Positions 44,012 to 52,461 of a stretch of DNA of 64,000 bases are shown here, in pieces; positions within the stretch are counted from its first letter, which is position 1; the number at the start of each line of letters is the position of its first letter. The position numbers and the translations under genes are program-made. The notes beneath the pieces are model-generated. The model worked only from the letters and a program-made list of their open reading frames with translations, made no database searches and was not told the DNA's origin. Origin of the DNA: Polaromonas jejuensis NBRC 106434 (GTDB lineage Bacteria > Pseudomonadota > Gammaproteobacteria > Burkholderiales > Burkholderiaceae_C); assembly GCF_001598235.1 (NCBI RefSeq), contig NZ_BCYO01000003.1:186001-250000 (forward strand), given 5' to 3'.

Positions 44012-45163
44012 ATGAAGAAAACCGTCTTTGCCCTGGCAGGCGCCGCCGTTTTGCTGGCCGCCTGTTCCAAATCCGCCCCGCCAGAGGAGCCGGTTCGTGC
44101 CGTGAAAGTCATCACCGTAGGAAGCAGTGCATTTGCCTCCAGCCATGAGTATGCGGGGGAGGTCAAGGCTCAGGTCGAGTCCCGGCTGGGTTTCCGGGTT
44201 GGCGGCAAGATCATCAAGCGGCAGGCTGAACTCGGTCAGCATGTCAGGGCCGGACAGGTCCTGGCCCAGCTGGACCCGCAGGATTACAGGCTGGCCGCCG
44301 ATGCGGCGCGTGCCCAGGTCGCCGCTGCGGCCACCAACCGGGACCTGGCCGCTGCCGATTTCAGGCGCTACAAGGAACTCAAGGACCAGAATTTCATCAG
44401 CGGCGCGGAGCTGGAGCGGCGCGAAGCCACGCTCAAGGCCGCCCAGGCGCAACTCGAGCAAGCCCAGTCGCAGCTGGCGGTGCAGGGCAACCAGGCCAAT
44501 TACGCCGCCTTGTTGGCCGATGTGTCAGGCGTGGTGACGGCCATTGATGCCGAGCCCGGCCAGGTCGTGGCCGCCGGTGCGCCGGTGGTGCGCATCGCGG
44601 CAGACGGTGTGCGAGATGTGGTCTTCTCTGTGCCCGAAGACAAGCTGGCCGGCATCAAGCTGGGCGCGCCGGTCAAGGTCCGGGTCTGGGCGCAAGACAC
44701 CGAGTTGCCCGGCAAGGTGCGCGAGGTGGCCGCCAGCAGCGATCCGGTCACGCGCACCTACCCGGTCAAGGTGTCCATCGACGCCAAGGAGCCGCCCGCG
44801 CTTGGGGCGACGGTTTATGTGGTGCCCGAGGCCGCCGGCATCGTGGGCATGCCGGTGATCAAGCTGCCGACCACGGCCTTGCGCCAGGAGGGCAAGGCCA
44901 CGGCGGTGTGGCTGCTCGACAAGGCCAGCATGACCGTCAAGCCGCAGGTGATCCAGATCGCCACCGCTGACGGCAACGATGTGGTGGTGGCTTCGGGCCT
45001 GCAGCCGGGCATGCTGGTCGTCAGCGCCGGCGTGCATGTGCTGTCACCCGGCCAGAAGGTCAGTGTCTATCAGAAAAATTGGGCTGCAGCCGGCGCCAAT
45101 ACTGCGCAGGCAGCTCCTGATTCGATAGCGACAGCCACGGCGGCCGTGCCGGCCGCGAAGTGA
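44012..45163 (+). CDS. RND efflux membrane fusion protein (periplasmic adaptor lipoprotein)
   Basis: The 383-residue adaptor starts with a lipoprotein signal, MKKTVFALAGAAVLLAACS (lipobox LAAC, Cys18), then a barrel-sandwich (SRLGFRVGGKIIKRQAELGQHVRAGQVLAQLD), a coiled-coil hairpin (residues about 95-160) and a beta-barrel. The C-terminal tail is Ala-rich. ATG 44012 is chosen because it places the lipobox correctly. It partners the RND pump eight bases downstream. No outer-membrane factor follows, so it must borrow one, possibly the OprM-like protein at 61.6 kb. Confidence 0.88.
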   Translation: MKKTVFALAGAAVLLAACSKSAPPEEPVRAVKVITVGSSAFASSHEYAGEVKAQVESRLGFRVGGKIIKRQAELGQHVRAGQVLAQLDPQDYRLAADAARAQVAAAATNRDLAAADFRRYKELKDQNFISGAELERREATLKAAQAQLEQAQSQLAVQGNQANYAALLADVSGVVTAIDAEPGQVVAAGAPVVRIAADGVRDVVFSVPEDKLAGIKLGAPVKVRVWAQDTELPGKVREVAASSDPVTRTYPVKVSIDAKEPPALGATVYVVPEAAGIVGMPVIKLPTTALRQEGKATAVWLLDKASMTVKPQVIQIATADGNDVVVASGLQPGMLVVSAGVHVLSPGQKVSVYQKNWAAAGANTAQAAPDSIATATAAVPAAK

Positions 45164-45170
45164 GGCCGGC

Positions 45171-48100
45171 ATGATGCAGGCAGGCAACGGCACCGGCGAC
45201 CAGGCCGGCAACAACCCTGGCAACAACGCTTCCCCCTCCACCCGGTTCAACCTGTCCCGGTGGGCGCTGGAACATCCGGCGCTGACGCGCTACCTGCTGG
45301 TGGTGCTGATGGCGCTGGGTTTTGCGTCCTATTTCCAGCTGGGGCAGGACGAGGACCCGCCGTTCACCTTCCGCGCCATGGTGGTTCGCACCTACTGGCC
45401 GGGCGCCACGGCGCAGCAGGTGGCCGAGCAGGTCACCGACAAGCTGGAGCGCACGCTGCAGGAGGTGCCTTATGCGGACCGGATACGCAGCTACTCCAAG
45501 CCCGGCGAGTCGCAGATCATTTTCCAGATCAAGGATTCTTCCAAACCGGGCGACGTGGCCAACGTCTGGTACTCGGTGCGCAAGAAGGTCGGCGACATGC
45601 GCGGCACCCTGCCGGGCGGCATCCAGGGGCCTTTCTTCAATGACGACTTCGGCGATGTCTATGGCGTGATTTACGCGCTGGAATCGGATGGTTTCAACTA
45701 CGCCGAGCTCAAGACCTTTGCCGACGACGTGCGCCAGCAGCTGCTGCGCGTGCCCGATGTCAGCAAGGTCGAGCTGTTTGGGGTGCAGGACGAAAAGGTT
45801 TTCATCGAAATTTCGCAAAAACGCCTGGCACAGCTGGGGCTGGACCTGAACCAGGTGCTGGCGCAGCTGGGCCAGCAGAACGCGGTCGAGTCGGCCGGGG
45901 CCGTGCAGACCCCGCTGGACGTGGTGCAAGTCCGTGTAGAAGGCCAGTTTGAGGCGCTGGAGCAATTGCGCGCCATGCCTATCCGCGGCACGGGCTATGG
46001 GGCAGGCACAAGCGCCGGGGGCAACCAGCTGCGCCTGGGCGACATTGCCGAGATCAAGCGCGGCTATGTCGATCCGCCGTCCGTCAAGGTGCACCACCAA
46101 GGCAAGGAAGTGATTGCGCTGGGCGTCTCCATGGCCAAGGGCGGCGACATCATTGCATTGGGCAAGTCGCTGGAGAAACTGTCCGAAAGCGTGGCCAAAA
46201 CATTGCCGGCCGGCATCCAGCTGGTCCACGTGCAGGACCAGCCCAGGGCGGTGTCGACGTCGGTGAACGAGTTTGTCCGGGTGCTGATCGAGGCCGTGGT
46301 GATTGTGCTGGCGGTCAGTTTCATCAGCCTGGGCTTTCATAAACGCCCGCACCAGGGGCCTGGCCGCTTGCCGCTGTGGAAGCGGTATTACATCGACATG
46401 CGGCCCGGCCTGGTCGTGGGCATCACCATCCCGCTGGTGCTGGGCATGACCTTTCTGGCCATGTGGTACTGGGGCATCGGCCTGCACAAGATATCGCTGG
46501 GTTCGCTCATCATCGCGCTGGGCCTGCTGGTGGACGACGCCATCATTGCCGTGGAGATGATGGTGCGCAAGATGGAAGAGGGGTACGACAAGGTGCGCGC
46601 CGCCACCTTCGCCTACGAAATCACCGCCATGCCCATGCTGACCGGCACCCTGATCACCGCCGTCGGTTTTTTGCCCATCGGGCTGGCCAGGTCCACCACC
46701 GGCGAATACACCTTTGCGATTTTTGCGGTGACGGTGATTGCGCTGGTGCTGAGCTGGATAGTGTCGGTGTACTTCGTGCCTTATCTGGGCACGCTGCTGC
46801 TCAAGCCGCCGCCGGGCCGCCCCAAGGCGGCGACGGCCCCCTTGGGGGGCAGCGAGGCACACGCAGTGGCGAGCGTGGGGGCGAACCTATTGCCGCCGCA
46901 TGTAAAGGAGGTGGCTGCCGGCCACGACAGCCCGCACGAGATGTTCGACAGCCCGTTTTACAGCTATTTCCGCAAAACCGTGGACTGGTGCGTGCAGCAC
47001 CGCTGGATCACGATAGGCGCGACGCTGCTGCTTTTCGCGCTGGGCATTGTGGGCATGGGCAAGGTGCAGCAGCAGTTCTTCCCGGATTCCAGCCGCCCCG
47101 AGATCATGGTGGACATCTGGTTCCCCGAGGGAACGTCGTTTGCGGCCAATGAGGCCACCGCCAGGCGCGTGGAGCAGCGGCTGATGCGGGAAGAGGGCGT
47201 CACCTCGGTCAGCACCTGGCTGGGCTCGGGTGTGCCGCGGTTTTACTTGCCGCTGGACCAGGTTTTTCCGCAGACCAACGTCTCGCAGATGATCGTGCTG
47301 CCCAAGGATCTGAAGGTGCGCGAGTCGCTGCGCATCAAGCTGCCGGCGCTGCTCGCGACCGAGTTTCCCGAGGTGCGCGGCCGGGTCAAGCTGCTGCCCA
47401 ACGGGCCGCCGGTGCCCTATCCGGTGCAGTTCCGCGTGGTGGGCGCTGACCCGCTGGTGCTGCGTGAGCGCGCCGACGAGGTCAAGGCGGTGATGCGGGA
47501 CAGCGCCAACACGCGCGGCGTCAACGACAACTGGAATGAATCGGTCAAGATGCTGCGCCTGGAGGTGGACCAGGCCAAGGCGCGCGCGCTGGGTGTCACC
47601 AGCCAGTCGATCGCGCAGTCCTCCCGGACCATCCTGGCCGGCACGCCGGTGGGTCAGTTCCGCGAGGGTGACAAGCTGATCGACATCGTGCTGCGCCAGC
47701 CGCTGGACGAACGCAATGCCATCACCGATATCGGCAACGCCTACCTGCCCACCGCTTCCGGCAAGTCCATCCCCCTGACACAGATCGCCAAACCGGTGTT
47801 TGCCTGGGAGCCCGGTGTGATGTGGCGCGAAAATCGCGACTACGCCATCACCGTCCAAAGCGACATCGTCGAAGGGCTGCAGGGCGCCACGGTGACGCAG
47901 GAGCTGATGCCCAGGCTCAAGGCGCTGGAAGGCCAATGGCACGGCGGCGGCATGACGGCTTACCGCATTGACGTGGCGGGCGCGGTGGAGGAAAGCAGCA
48001 AGGGCTCGGCATCCATCGCCGCAGGTATTCCCGTCATGCTGTTCCTGACCTTCACCCTGCTGATGCTGCAGCTGCACAGCTTCAGCCGCGCCATGCTGGT

Positions 48101-48503
48101 GTTTCTGACCGGGCCGCTCGGCATTGCCGGCGTGGCCGGCGCCCTGATTCTGCTCGGGCGGCCGTTCGGCTTTGTGGCCTTGCTGGGCGTGATCGCGCTC
48201 ATGGGCATGATCCAGCGCAACTCCGTGATCCTGATTGACCAGATCGAGCAGGACCGGGCCCGCGGCGTACCGGCCTGGGATGCGATTGTCGAGTCGGCGG
48301 TGCGGCGCCTGCGGCCCATCGTGCTGACCGCGGCCGCAGCGGTGCTGGCCATGATCCCGCTGTCGCGCAGCGTGTTCTGGGGGCCAATGGCCGTGGCCAT
48401 CATGGGGGGGCTGGTCGTGGCGACGGTCTTGACGCTGCTGGCCTTGCCGGCCATGTATGCGGCATGGTTCCGGGTGAAGCGCGAACCGCCTGCGCCAGCC
48501 TGA
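45171..48503 (+). CDS. RND efflux pump permease (TriC/MexK-like) with in-frame repeat insert
   Basis: The 1110-residue inner-membrane pump has twelve helices and two periplasmic loops. LGLLVDDAIIAVEMM in TM4 holds the proton-relay Asp pair, and the subgroup resembles TriC/MexK rather than AcrB. A hydrophilic N-tail of about 25 residues precedes the first helix. Residues about 545-590, in the central cytoplasmic linker after TM6, hold PLGGSEAHAVASVGAN (557-572), encoded by a repeat shared with tctE. The substrate is unknown; drugs, solvents or metabolites are possible. Confidence 0.87.
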   Translation: MMQAGNGTGDQAGNNPGNNASPSTRFNLSRWALEHPALTRYLLVVLMALGFASYFQLGQDEDPPFTFRAMVVRTYWPGATAQQVAEQVTDKLERTLQEVPYADRIRSYSKPGESQIIFQIKDSSKPGDVANVWYSVRKKVGDMRGTLPGGIQGPFFNDDFGDVYGVIYALESDGFNYAELKTFADDVRQQLLRVPDVSKVELFGVQDEKVFIEISQKRLAQLGLDLNQVLAQLGQQNAVESAGAVQTPLDVVQVRVEGQFEALEQLRAMPIRGTGYGAGTSAGGNQLRLGDIAEIKRGYVDPPSVKVHHQGKEVIALGVSMAKGGDIIALGKSLEKLSESVAKTLPAGIQLVHVQDQPRAVSTSVNEFVRVLIEAVVIVLAVSFISLGFHKRPHQGPGRLPLWKRYYIDMRPGLVVGITIPLVLGMTFLAMWYWGIGLHKISLGSLIIALGLLVDDAIIAVEMMVRKMEEGYDKVRAATFAYEITAMPMLTGTLITAVGFLPIGLARSTTGEYTFAIFAVTVIALVLSWIVSVYFVPYLGTLLLKPPPGRPKAATAPLGGSEAHAVASVGANLLPPHVKEVAAGHDSPHEMFDSPFYSYFRKTVDWCVQHRWITIGATLLLFALGIVGMGKVQQQFFPDSSRPEIMVDIWFPEGTSFAANEATARRVEQRLMREEGVTSVSTWLGSGVPRFYLPLDQVFPQTNVSQMIVLPKDLKVRESLRIKLPALLATEFPEVRGRVKLLPNGPPVPYPVQFRVVGADPLVLRERADEVKAVMRDSANTRGVNDNWNESVKMLRLEVDQAKARALGVTSQSIAQSSRTILAGTPVGQFREGDKLIDIVLRQPLDERNAITDIGNAYLPTASGKSIPLTQIAKPVFAWEPGVMWRENRDYAITVQSDIVEGLQGATVTQELMPRLKALEGQWHGGGMTAYRIDVAGAVEESSKGSASIAAGIPVMLFLTFTLLMLQLHSFSRAMLVFLTGPLGIAGVAGALILLGRPFGFVALLGVIALMGMIQRNSVILIDQIEQDRARGVPAWDAIVESAVRRLRPIVLTAAAAVLAMIPLSRSVFWGPMAVAIMGGLVVATVLTLLALPAMYAAWFRVKREPPAPA
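46838..46883 (+). repeat. 46 bp repeat read in frame within the RND pump gene
   Basis: It starts CCCCTTGGGGGGCAGCGAGG and ends GCGAGCGTGGGGGCG; 39 of 46 bases match the repeat in tctE (19045-19090, minus), in the same phase. Here it is preceded by CCCCAAGG (46820-46827), which pairs with CCTTGGGG (46840-46847) to form a hairpin. Confidence 0.8.
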
Positions 48504-48578
48504 AACTGGCCTTTGAACTGGGGGCTCCGAAAAGCGGGGAGGTTACAGGCTAAAATAGAACGTTAACCGATTTCAAGC

Positions 48579-48616
48579 GGGGATTCGGAGTTGTCTCGGA
48601 TTCCCGTTTTTATTTC
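48579..48616 (+). terminator. Hairpin with T tail before tRNA-Leu
   Basis: GGGGATTCGGAG and CTCGGATTCCC pair across TTGT with one bulge, followed by TTTTTATTT. It could end the RND transcript. A TAAAAT (48551-48556) that could be the -10 of a tRNA promoter lies upstream of it, so it might instead be a leader hairpin. Confidence 0.45.
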
Positions 48617-48620
48617 AGGC

Positions 48621-48707
48621 GCGCGGGTGGCGAAATTGGTAGACGCACCAGGTTTAGGTCCTGACGCCAGCAATGGTGTGGGGGTTCGAGTCCCCCCCCG
48701 CGCACCA
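48621..48707 (+). tRNA. tRNA-Leu (anticodon TAG)
   Basis: The 87-base gene includes an encoded CCA. The acceptor GCGCGGG pairs with CCCGCGC, the anticodon loop TTTAGGT gives TAG (48655-48657), the variable arm is long as in Leu tRNAs, and the T arm is GGGGGTTCGAGTCCCCC. It lies between the RND operon and tig. Confidence 0.95.
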
Positions 48708-48824
48708 ACCTTAAGGCGTTGGGGGTAGCAGGCGCTGCCCCCAACTCGTCAGGTGTGGCTGAATCACCGCAGCATGGCAGGTGCAAGCCCTGTCTTGAAC
48801 ATTTTTTGATCTTAGGAAACCATC

Positions 48825-50135
48825 ATGGCCGTGACTGTTGAAACCCTTGAGAAGCTCGAGCGCAAAATGACGCTGACGCTGCCCGTCAATACCATTCAGT
48901 CGGAAGTCGATACTCGCCTGAAGAAGTTGGCCCGCACGGTGAAAATGGACGGTTTCCGTCCCGGCAAGGTCCCCATGAACGTGGTGGCCCAGCGCTATGG
49001 CTATTCGGTGCATTACGAGGTCATGAATGACAAGGTGGGCGAGGCTTTTTCCCTGGCCGCCAACGAAGCCAAGCTGCGCGTCGCGGGCCAGCCCCGCATC
49101 AGCGAAAAAGAAGGCTCTCCCGAGGGCGAGCTGGTGTTTGACGCAGTGTTCGAGGTGTATCCCGAAGTCAAGATTGCCGATCTGGCCGGTGCCGAAGTGG
49201 AAAAGGTCAGCGCTGAAGTCAGCGAGGCTGCCATCGACAAGACCGTGGATATTCTGCGCAAGCAGCGCCGCACCTTCGCCCAGCGCACCGCTGATGCGCC
49301 TGCGCAAGACGGCGACCGCGTCACCATCGATTTCGAAGGCAAGATTGACGGCGAGCCCTTTGCCGGCGGCAAGGCCGAAGATTTCCAGTTCCTGGTCGGC
49401 GAAGGCCAGATGCTCAAGGAATTTGAAGATGCCGTGCGCGGCATGAAGAGCGGCGAAAGCAAGACCTTCCCCCTGAGCTTCCCTGCTGACTACCACGGCA
49501 AGGACGTGGCCGGCAAGCAGGCCGATTTCCTGGTGACGGTCAAGAAGATCGAGGCGGCCCACCTGCCGGAAGTCAACGAAGCCCTGGCCAAGTCACTCGG
49601 CATTGCCGACGCGACGGTCGAAGGCCTGCGTGCCGACATCAAGAAAAACCTGGAGCGCGAAGTCAAGTTCCGCCTGCTGGCCCGCAACAAGAACGCCGTG
49701 ATGGACGCGCTGGTTGCCAATGCAGAGCTCGACCTGCCCAACGCCAGCGTGCAGGCCGAACTCGACCGCATGATTGAAGGTGCACGGGCTGACCTGAAGC
49801 AGCGCGGCATCAAGGACGCCGACAAGGCGCCGATTCCTGATGACGTGTTCCGCCCACAAGCGGAAAAGCGCGTGCGTCTGGGGCTGGTGGTGGCCGAGCT
49901 GGTGCGCGCCAACGAACTGCAGGCCAAGCCCGAGCAGCTCAAGGCTCATATTGAAGAATTGGCTGCCAGCTACGAAAAACCGCAGGATGTGGTGCGCTGG
50001 TACCTCAGCGACAACCGCCGCATGGCTGAAGTGGAGGCGGTTGTCATTGAAAACAATGTGACCGAGTTTGTCCTGGGCAAGGCCAAAGTCACGGAAAAAG
50101 CCATTTCGTTCGACGATTTGATGGGCCAGAACTAA
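48825..50135 (+). CDS. tig: Trigger factor (ribosome-associated chaperone and PPIase)
   Basis: The 436-residue protein has the ribosome-binding N-domain with GFRPGKVP (the trigger factor signature, residues about 44-51), a FKBP-like PPIase domain (about 155-240, [26 protein letters not shown]) and a helical C-domain. It binds nascent chains at the ribosome exit. It heads the tig-clpP-clpX-lon proteostasis cluster. Confidence 0.95.
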   Translation: MAVTVETLEKLERKMTLTLPVNTIQSEVDTRLKKLARTVKMDGFRPGKVPMNVVAQRYGYSVHYEVMNDKVGEAFSLAANEAKLRVAGQPRISEKEGSPEGELVFDAVFEVYPEVKIADLAGAEVEKVSAEVSEAAIDKTVDILRKQRRTFAQRTADAPAQDGDRVTIDFEGKIDGEPFAGGKAEDFQFLVGEGQMLKEFEDAVRGMKSGESKTFPLSFPADYHGKDVAGKQADFLVTVKKIEAAHLPEVNEALAKSLGIADATVEGLRADIKKNLEREVKFRLLARNKNAVMDALVANAELDLPNASVQAELDRMIEGARADLKQRGIKDADKAPIPDDVFRPQAEKRVRLGLVVAELVRANELQAKPEQLKAHIEELAASYEKPQDVVRWYLSDNRRMAEVEAVVIENNVTEFVLGKAKVTEKAISFDDLMGQN

Positions 50136-50154
50136 AGCCTGGCTTCTCCCGAAC

Positions 50155-50193
50155 TTGGGGCTTGTGCTTTGCGGTGCAGGCCCCAATTTATTT
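50155..50193 (+). terminator. Hairpin after tig
   Basis: TTGGGGC (50155-50161) pairs with GCCCCAA (50180-50186), followed by TTTATTT. The same DNA contains CTTGTGC and CCCCAATT 13 bp apart, a weak resemblance to a sigma-32 promoter for clpP, so it may serve either purpose. Confidence 0.45.
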
Positions 50194-50236
50194 AGCTACG
50201 GCATAACAAGCCTGGGGCAGTTGTTAGCCTTCGCTG

Positions 50237-50258
50237 AAACTCTCTGGCGAGAGTTTTT
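50237..50258 (+). terminator. Short perfect hairpin with T5 tail in the clpP leader
   Basis: AAACTCTC and GAGAGTTT form an 8 bp perfect stem with a TGGC loop, followed by a total of five Ts. It ends 30 bases before the clpP start, and the ribosome site TCTCTGGAGA repeats part of it. It could be an attenuator or the real end of the tig transcript. Confidence 0.45.
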
Positions 50259-50288
50259 AGGTACAGTACAAACATCTCTGGAGAAAGC

Positions 50289-50945
50289 ATGATGGTCCGA
50301 AACAGCATTTATGGGGGCGGCTACGGCAGCCCGCAAGCCGGCGCACAGGATACGCAAGGTCTGGGCATGGTGCCCATGGTGATCGAGCAGTCTGGCCGGG
50401 GTGAGCGGTCTTACGACATTTATTCCCGTCTGCTCAAGGAGCGCGTGATTTTCCTGGTCGGCCCGGTCAACGACCAGACCGCCAACCTGGTGGTGGCGCA
50501 ACTGCTGTTCCTGGAGAGCGAGAATCCTGACAAGGATATTTCTTTCTACATCAACTCTCCGGGCGGTTCCGTGACGGCCGGTATGGCCATTTACGACACC
50601 ATGCAGTTCATCAAGCCGGATGTGTCCACGCTTTGTGTCGGCATGGCCGCCAGCATGGGTGCCTTTTTGCTGTCGGCAGGCACCAAGGGCAAGCGGTTTT
50701 CGCTGCCCAATTCGCGGGTCATGATTCACCAGCCATCGGGCGGCGCACAAGGCCAGGCCACGGATATTGAAATTCATGCCCGCGACATTCTGAAAACCCG
50801 TGACCAGCTCAACCGCATCCTGGCCGCCAACACCGGCCAGCCGATCGAGAAAATCGAGCGCGACACGGAGCGTGACTATTTCCTGTTTGCGGACGACGCC
50901 AAGGAATATGGCCTGATTGATCAGGTGATCTCCAAGCGCCCCTAA
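50289..50945 (+). CDS. clpP: ATP-dependent Clp protease proteolytic subunit
   Basis: The 218-residue serine protease has the triad Ser122 in [11 protein letters not shown], His147 in VMIHQPSGG and Asp196 in ERDYFLF. The first 28 residues are a propeptide-type lead ([18 protein letters not shown]), longer than in E. coli. It forms the double heptamer that ClpX feeds. GGAGAAAG precedes ATG 50289; ATG 50292 is also possible. It is separated from clpX by a terminator at 50977-51009. Confidence 0.95.
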   Translation: MMVRNSIYGGGYGSPQAGAQDTQGLGMVPMVIEQSGRGERSYDIYSRLLKERVIFLVGPVNDQTANLVVAQLLFLESENPDKDISFYINSPGGSVTAGMAIYDTMQFIKPDVSTLCVGMAASMGAFLLSAGTKGKRFSLPNSRVMIHQPSGGAQGQATDIEIHARDILKTRDQLNRILAANTGQPIEKIERDTERDYFLFADDAKEYGLIDQVISKRP

Positions 50946-50976
50946 GCCAAAGGCTTCAAGTTGCACAGCAACAAGC

Positions 50977-51009
50977 GGCGTTTTCCGTAGCTGAAAACGC
51001 CGTTTTTTT
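50977..51009 (+). terminator. Intrinsic terminator after clpP
   Basis: GGCGTTTTC (50977-50985) pairs with GAAAACGCC (50993-51001) across seven bases, followed by seven Ts. It is a strong terminator, so clpX probably has its own start or depends on readthrough. Confidence 0.85.
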
Positions 51010-51062
51010 ATTGGTTATCATTAGGTAACAGTTTCCCCAGGCACCTTAAAGGCATCCCACCA

Positions 51063-52328
51063 ATGGCCGAGAAAAAAGGCTCCTCCAGCGAAAAGACTTT
51101 GTACTGCTCCTTCTGCGGTAAGAGTCAGCACGAAGTTAAAAAACTGATCGCTGGCCCATCGGTCTTTATCTGTGACGAGTGCATAGACCTTTGCAACGAA
51201 ATCATCCGCGACGAGCTGCCCGCCGGCGAAGATGTCCGCGAAACGCGCAGTGATTTGCCCACACCGGCAGAGATCAAGTCGACGCTGGACGGCTACGTGA
51301 TTGGCCAGGAGCCGGCAAAGCGTACGCTGGCCGTCGCCGTGTACAACCACTACAAGCGCCTGCGCCACAAGGATGCCGCAAAAAAAGACGACGTGGAGTT
51401 GACCAAAAGCAATATTTTGCTGATTGGCCCCACGGGTTCGGGCAAGACCCTGCTGGCCCAAACGCTGGCCCGCACGCTTAACGTTCCGTTTGTGATGGCC
51501 GACGCCACCACGCTGACGGAAGCCGGTTACGTGGGCGAGGACGTGGAAAACATCATCCAGAAATTGCTGCAAAGCTGCAATTACGAAGTCGAGCGCGCCC
51601 AGCAGGGGATTGTGTACATCGATGAGATCGACAAGATTTCCCGGAAATCCGACAATCCTTCCATCACCCGTGACGTGTCGGGCGAAGGCGTGCAGCAGGC
51701 CCTGCTCAAGCTGATCGAGGGCACGATGGCTTCGGTGCCGCCGCAAGGTGGCCGCAAGCATCCGAATCAGGATTTCCTGCAGGTCGACACCACGAATATT
51801 CTTTTCATCTGCGGCGGCGCGTTTGCCGGCCTGGAAAAAGTCATTGAAAACCGTACCGAGGCTTCAGGCATTGGTTTCGGCGCCGCCGTCAAGAGCAAGA
51901 AAGCGCGCAGCCTGACGGAAGCGTTCAAGGAAGTCGAGCCCGAGGATCTGATCAAGTTTGGCCTGATCCCCGAGTTGGTGGGCCGCATGCCGGTGGTCGC
52001 CACCCTGGCCGAGCTCAGCGAAGATGCGCTCGTGCAAATTCTGACCGAACCGAAGAATGCCGTGGTCAAGCAGTTCAGCAAGCTGCTTTCCATGGAGGGC
52101 GTTGATCTGGAAATCCGGCCATCAGCCTTGAAAGCCATCGCGCGCAAGGCTCTGGCCCGTAAAACGGGTGCGCGCGGGCTGCGCTCCATTCTGGAGCAGT
52201 CGCTGATCGACACCATGTTTGACCTGCCCAACGCCAGCAATGTAGACAAAGTGGTTGTGGATGAATCCACGATTGAAGAAAACAAGGCCCCACTGCTGGT
52301 CTACCGCGAATCGGCAAAGAAAGCCTGA
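51063..52328 (+). CDS. clpX: ATP-dependent Clp protease ATP-binding subunit ClpX
   Basis: The 421-residue AAA+ unfoldase has the N-terminal C4 zinc finger (Cys15, Cys18, Cys37, Cys40), Walker A GPTGSGKT near residue 120, Walker [11 protein letters not shown], and the IGF loop IGFGAAV that docks to ClpP. It delivers tagged proteins to ClpP. The strong terminator between clpP and clpX suggests separate transcription, unlike in E. coli. Confidence 0.96.
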   Translation: MAEKKGSSSEKTLYCSFCGKSQHEVKKLIAGPSVFICDECIDLCNEIIRDELPAGEDVRETRSDLPTPAEIKSTLDGYVIGQEPAKRTLAVAVYNHYKRLRHKDAAKKDDVELTKSNILLIGPTGSGKTLLAQTLARTLNVPFVMADATTLTEAGYVGEDVENIIQKLLQSCNYEVERAQQGIVYIDEIDKISRKSDNPSITRDVSGEGVQQALLKLIEGTMASVPPQGGRKHPNQDFLQVDTTNILFICGGAFAGLEKVIENRTEASGIGFGAAVKSKKARSLTEAFKEVEPEDLIKFGLIPELVGRMPVVATLAELSEDALVQILTEPKNAVVKQFSKLLSMEGVDLEIRPSALKAIARKALARKTGARGLRSILEQSLIDTMFDLPNASNVDKVVVDESTIEENKAPLLVYRESAKKA

Positions 52329-52358
52329 ACGCCACCAGACGGGCTTGGGCAGGGGGCG

Positions 52359-52386
52359 CTTGAAAAGAGCTTTCTGCGCCCCATGT
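52359..52386 (+). promoter_or_regulatory. Sigma-32 (heat-shock) promoter before lon
   Basis: CTTGAAA (52359-52365), a 13 bp spacer, then CCCCATGT (52379-52386) matches the consensus CTTGAAA-N13-CCCCATnT at every fixed base. It lies about 75 bp before the lon start and just after clpX, which fits heat control of lon. Confidence 0.75.
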
Positions 52387-52461
52387 CTGAGTTGATTGTC
52401 TTCCGCCTGGCCAGAAAACTGGTCTTTGCGTTTTGCCTTACGTTTAAGGTTTAAGGTTTAT

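Noticed and set aside
45060-46862. 600-codon minus-strand frame opposite the RND pump
   Set aside because: It shadows the pump gene, has a His/Gln-rich composition and no domain.
46814-46935. Frameshift or assembly error in the RND central linker
   Set aside because: The frame stays open through a linker known to vary, and the inserted peptide recurs in tctE, so a repeat-derived insert explains it better.
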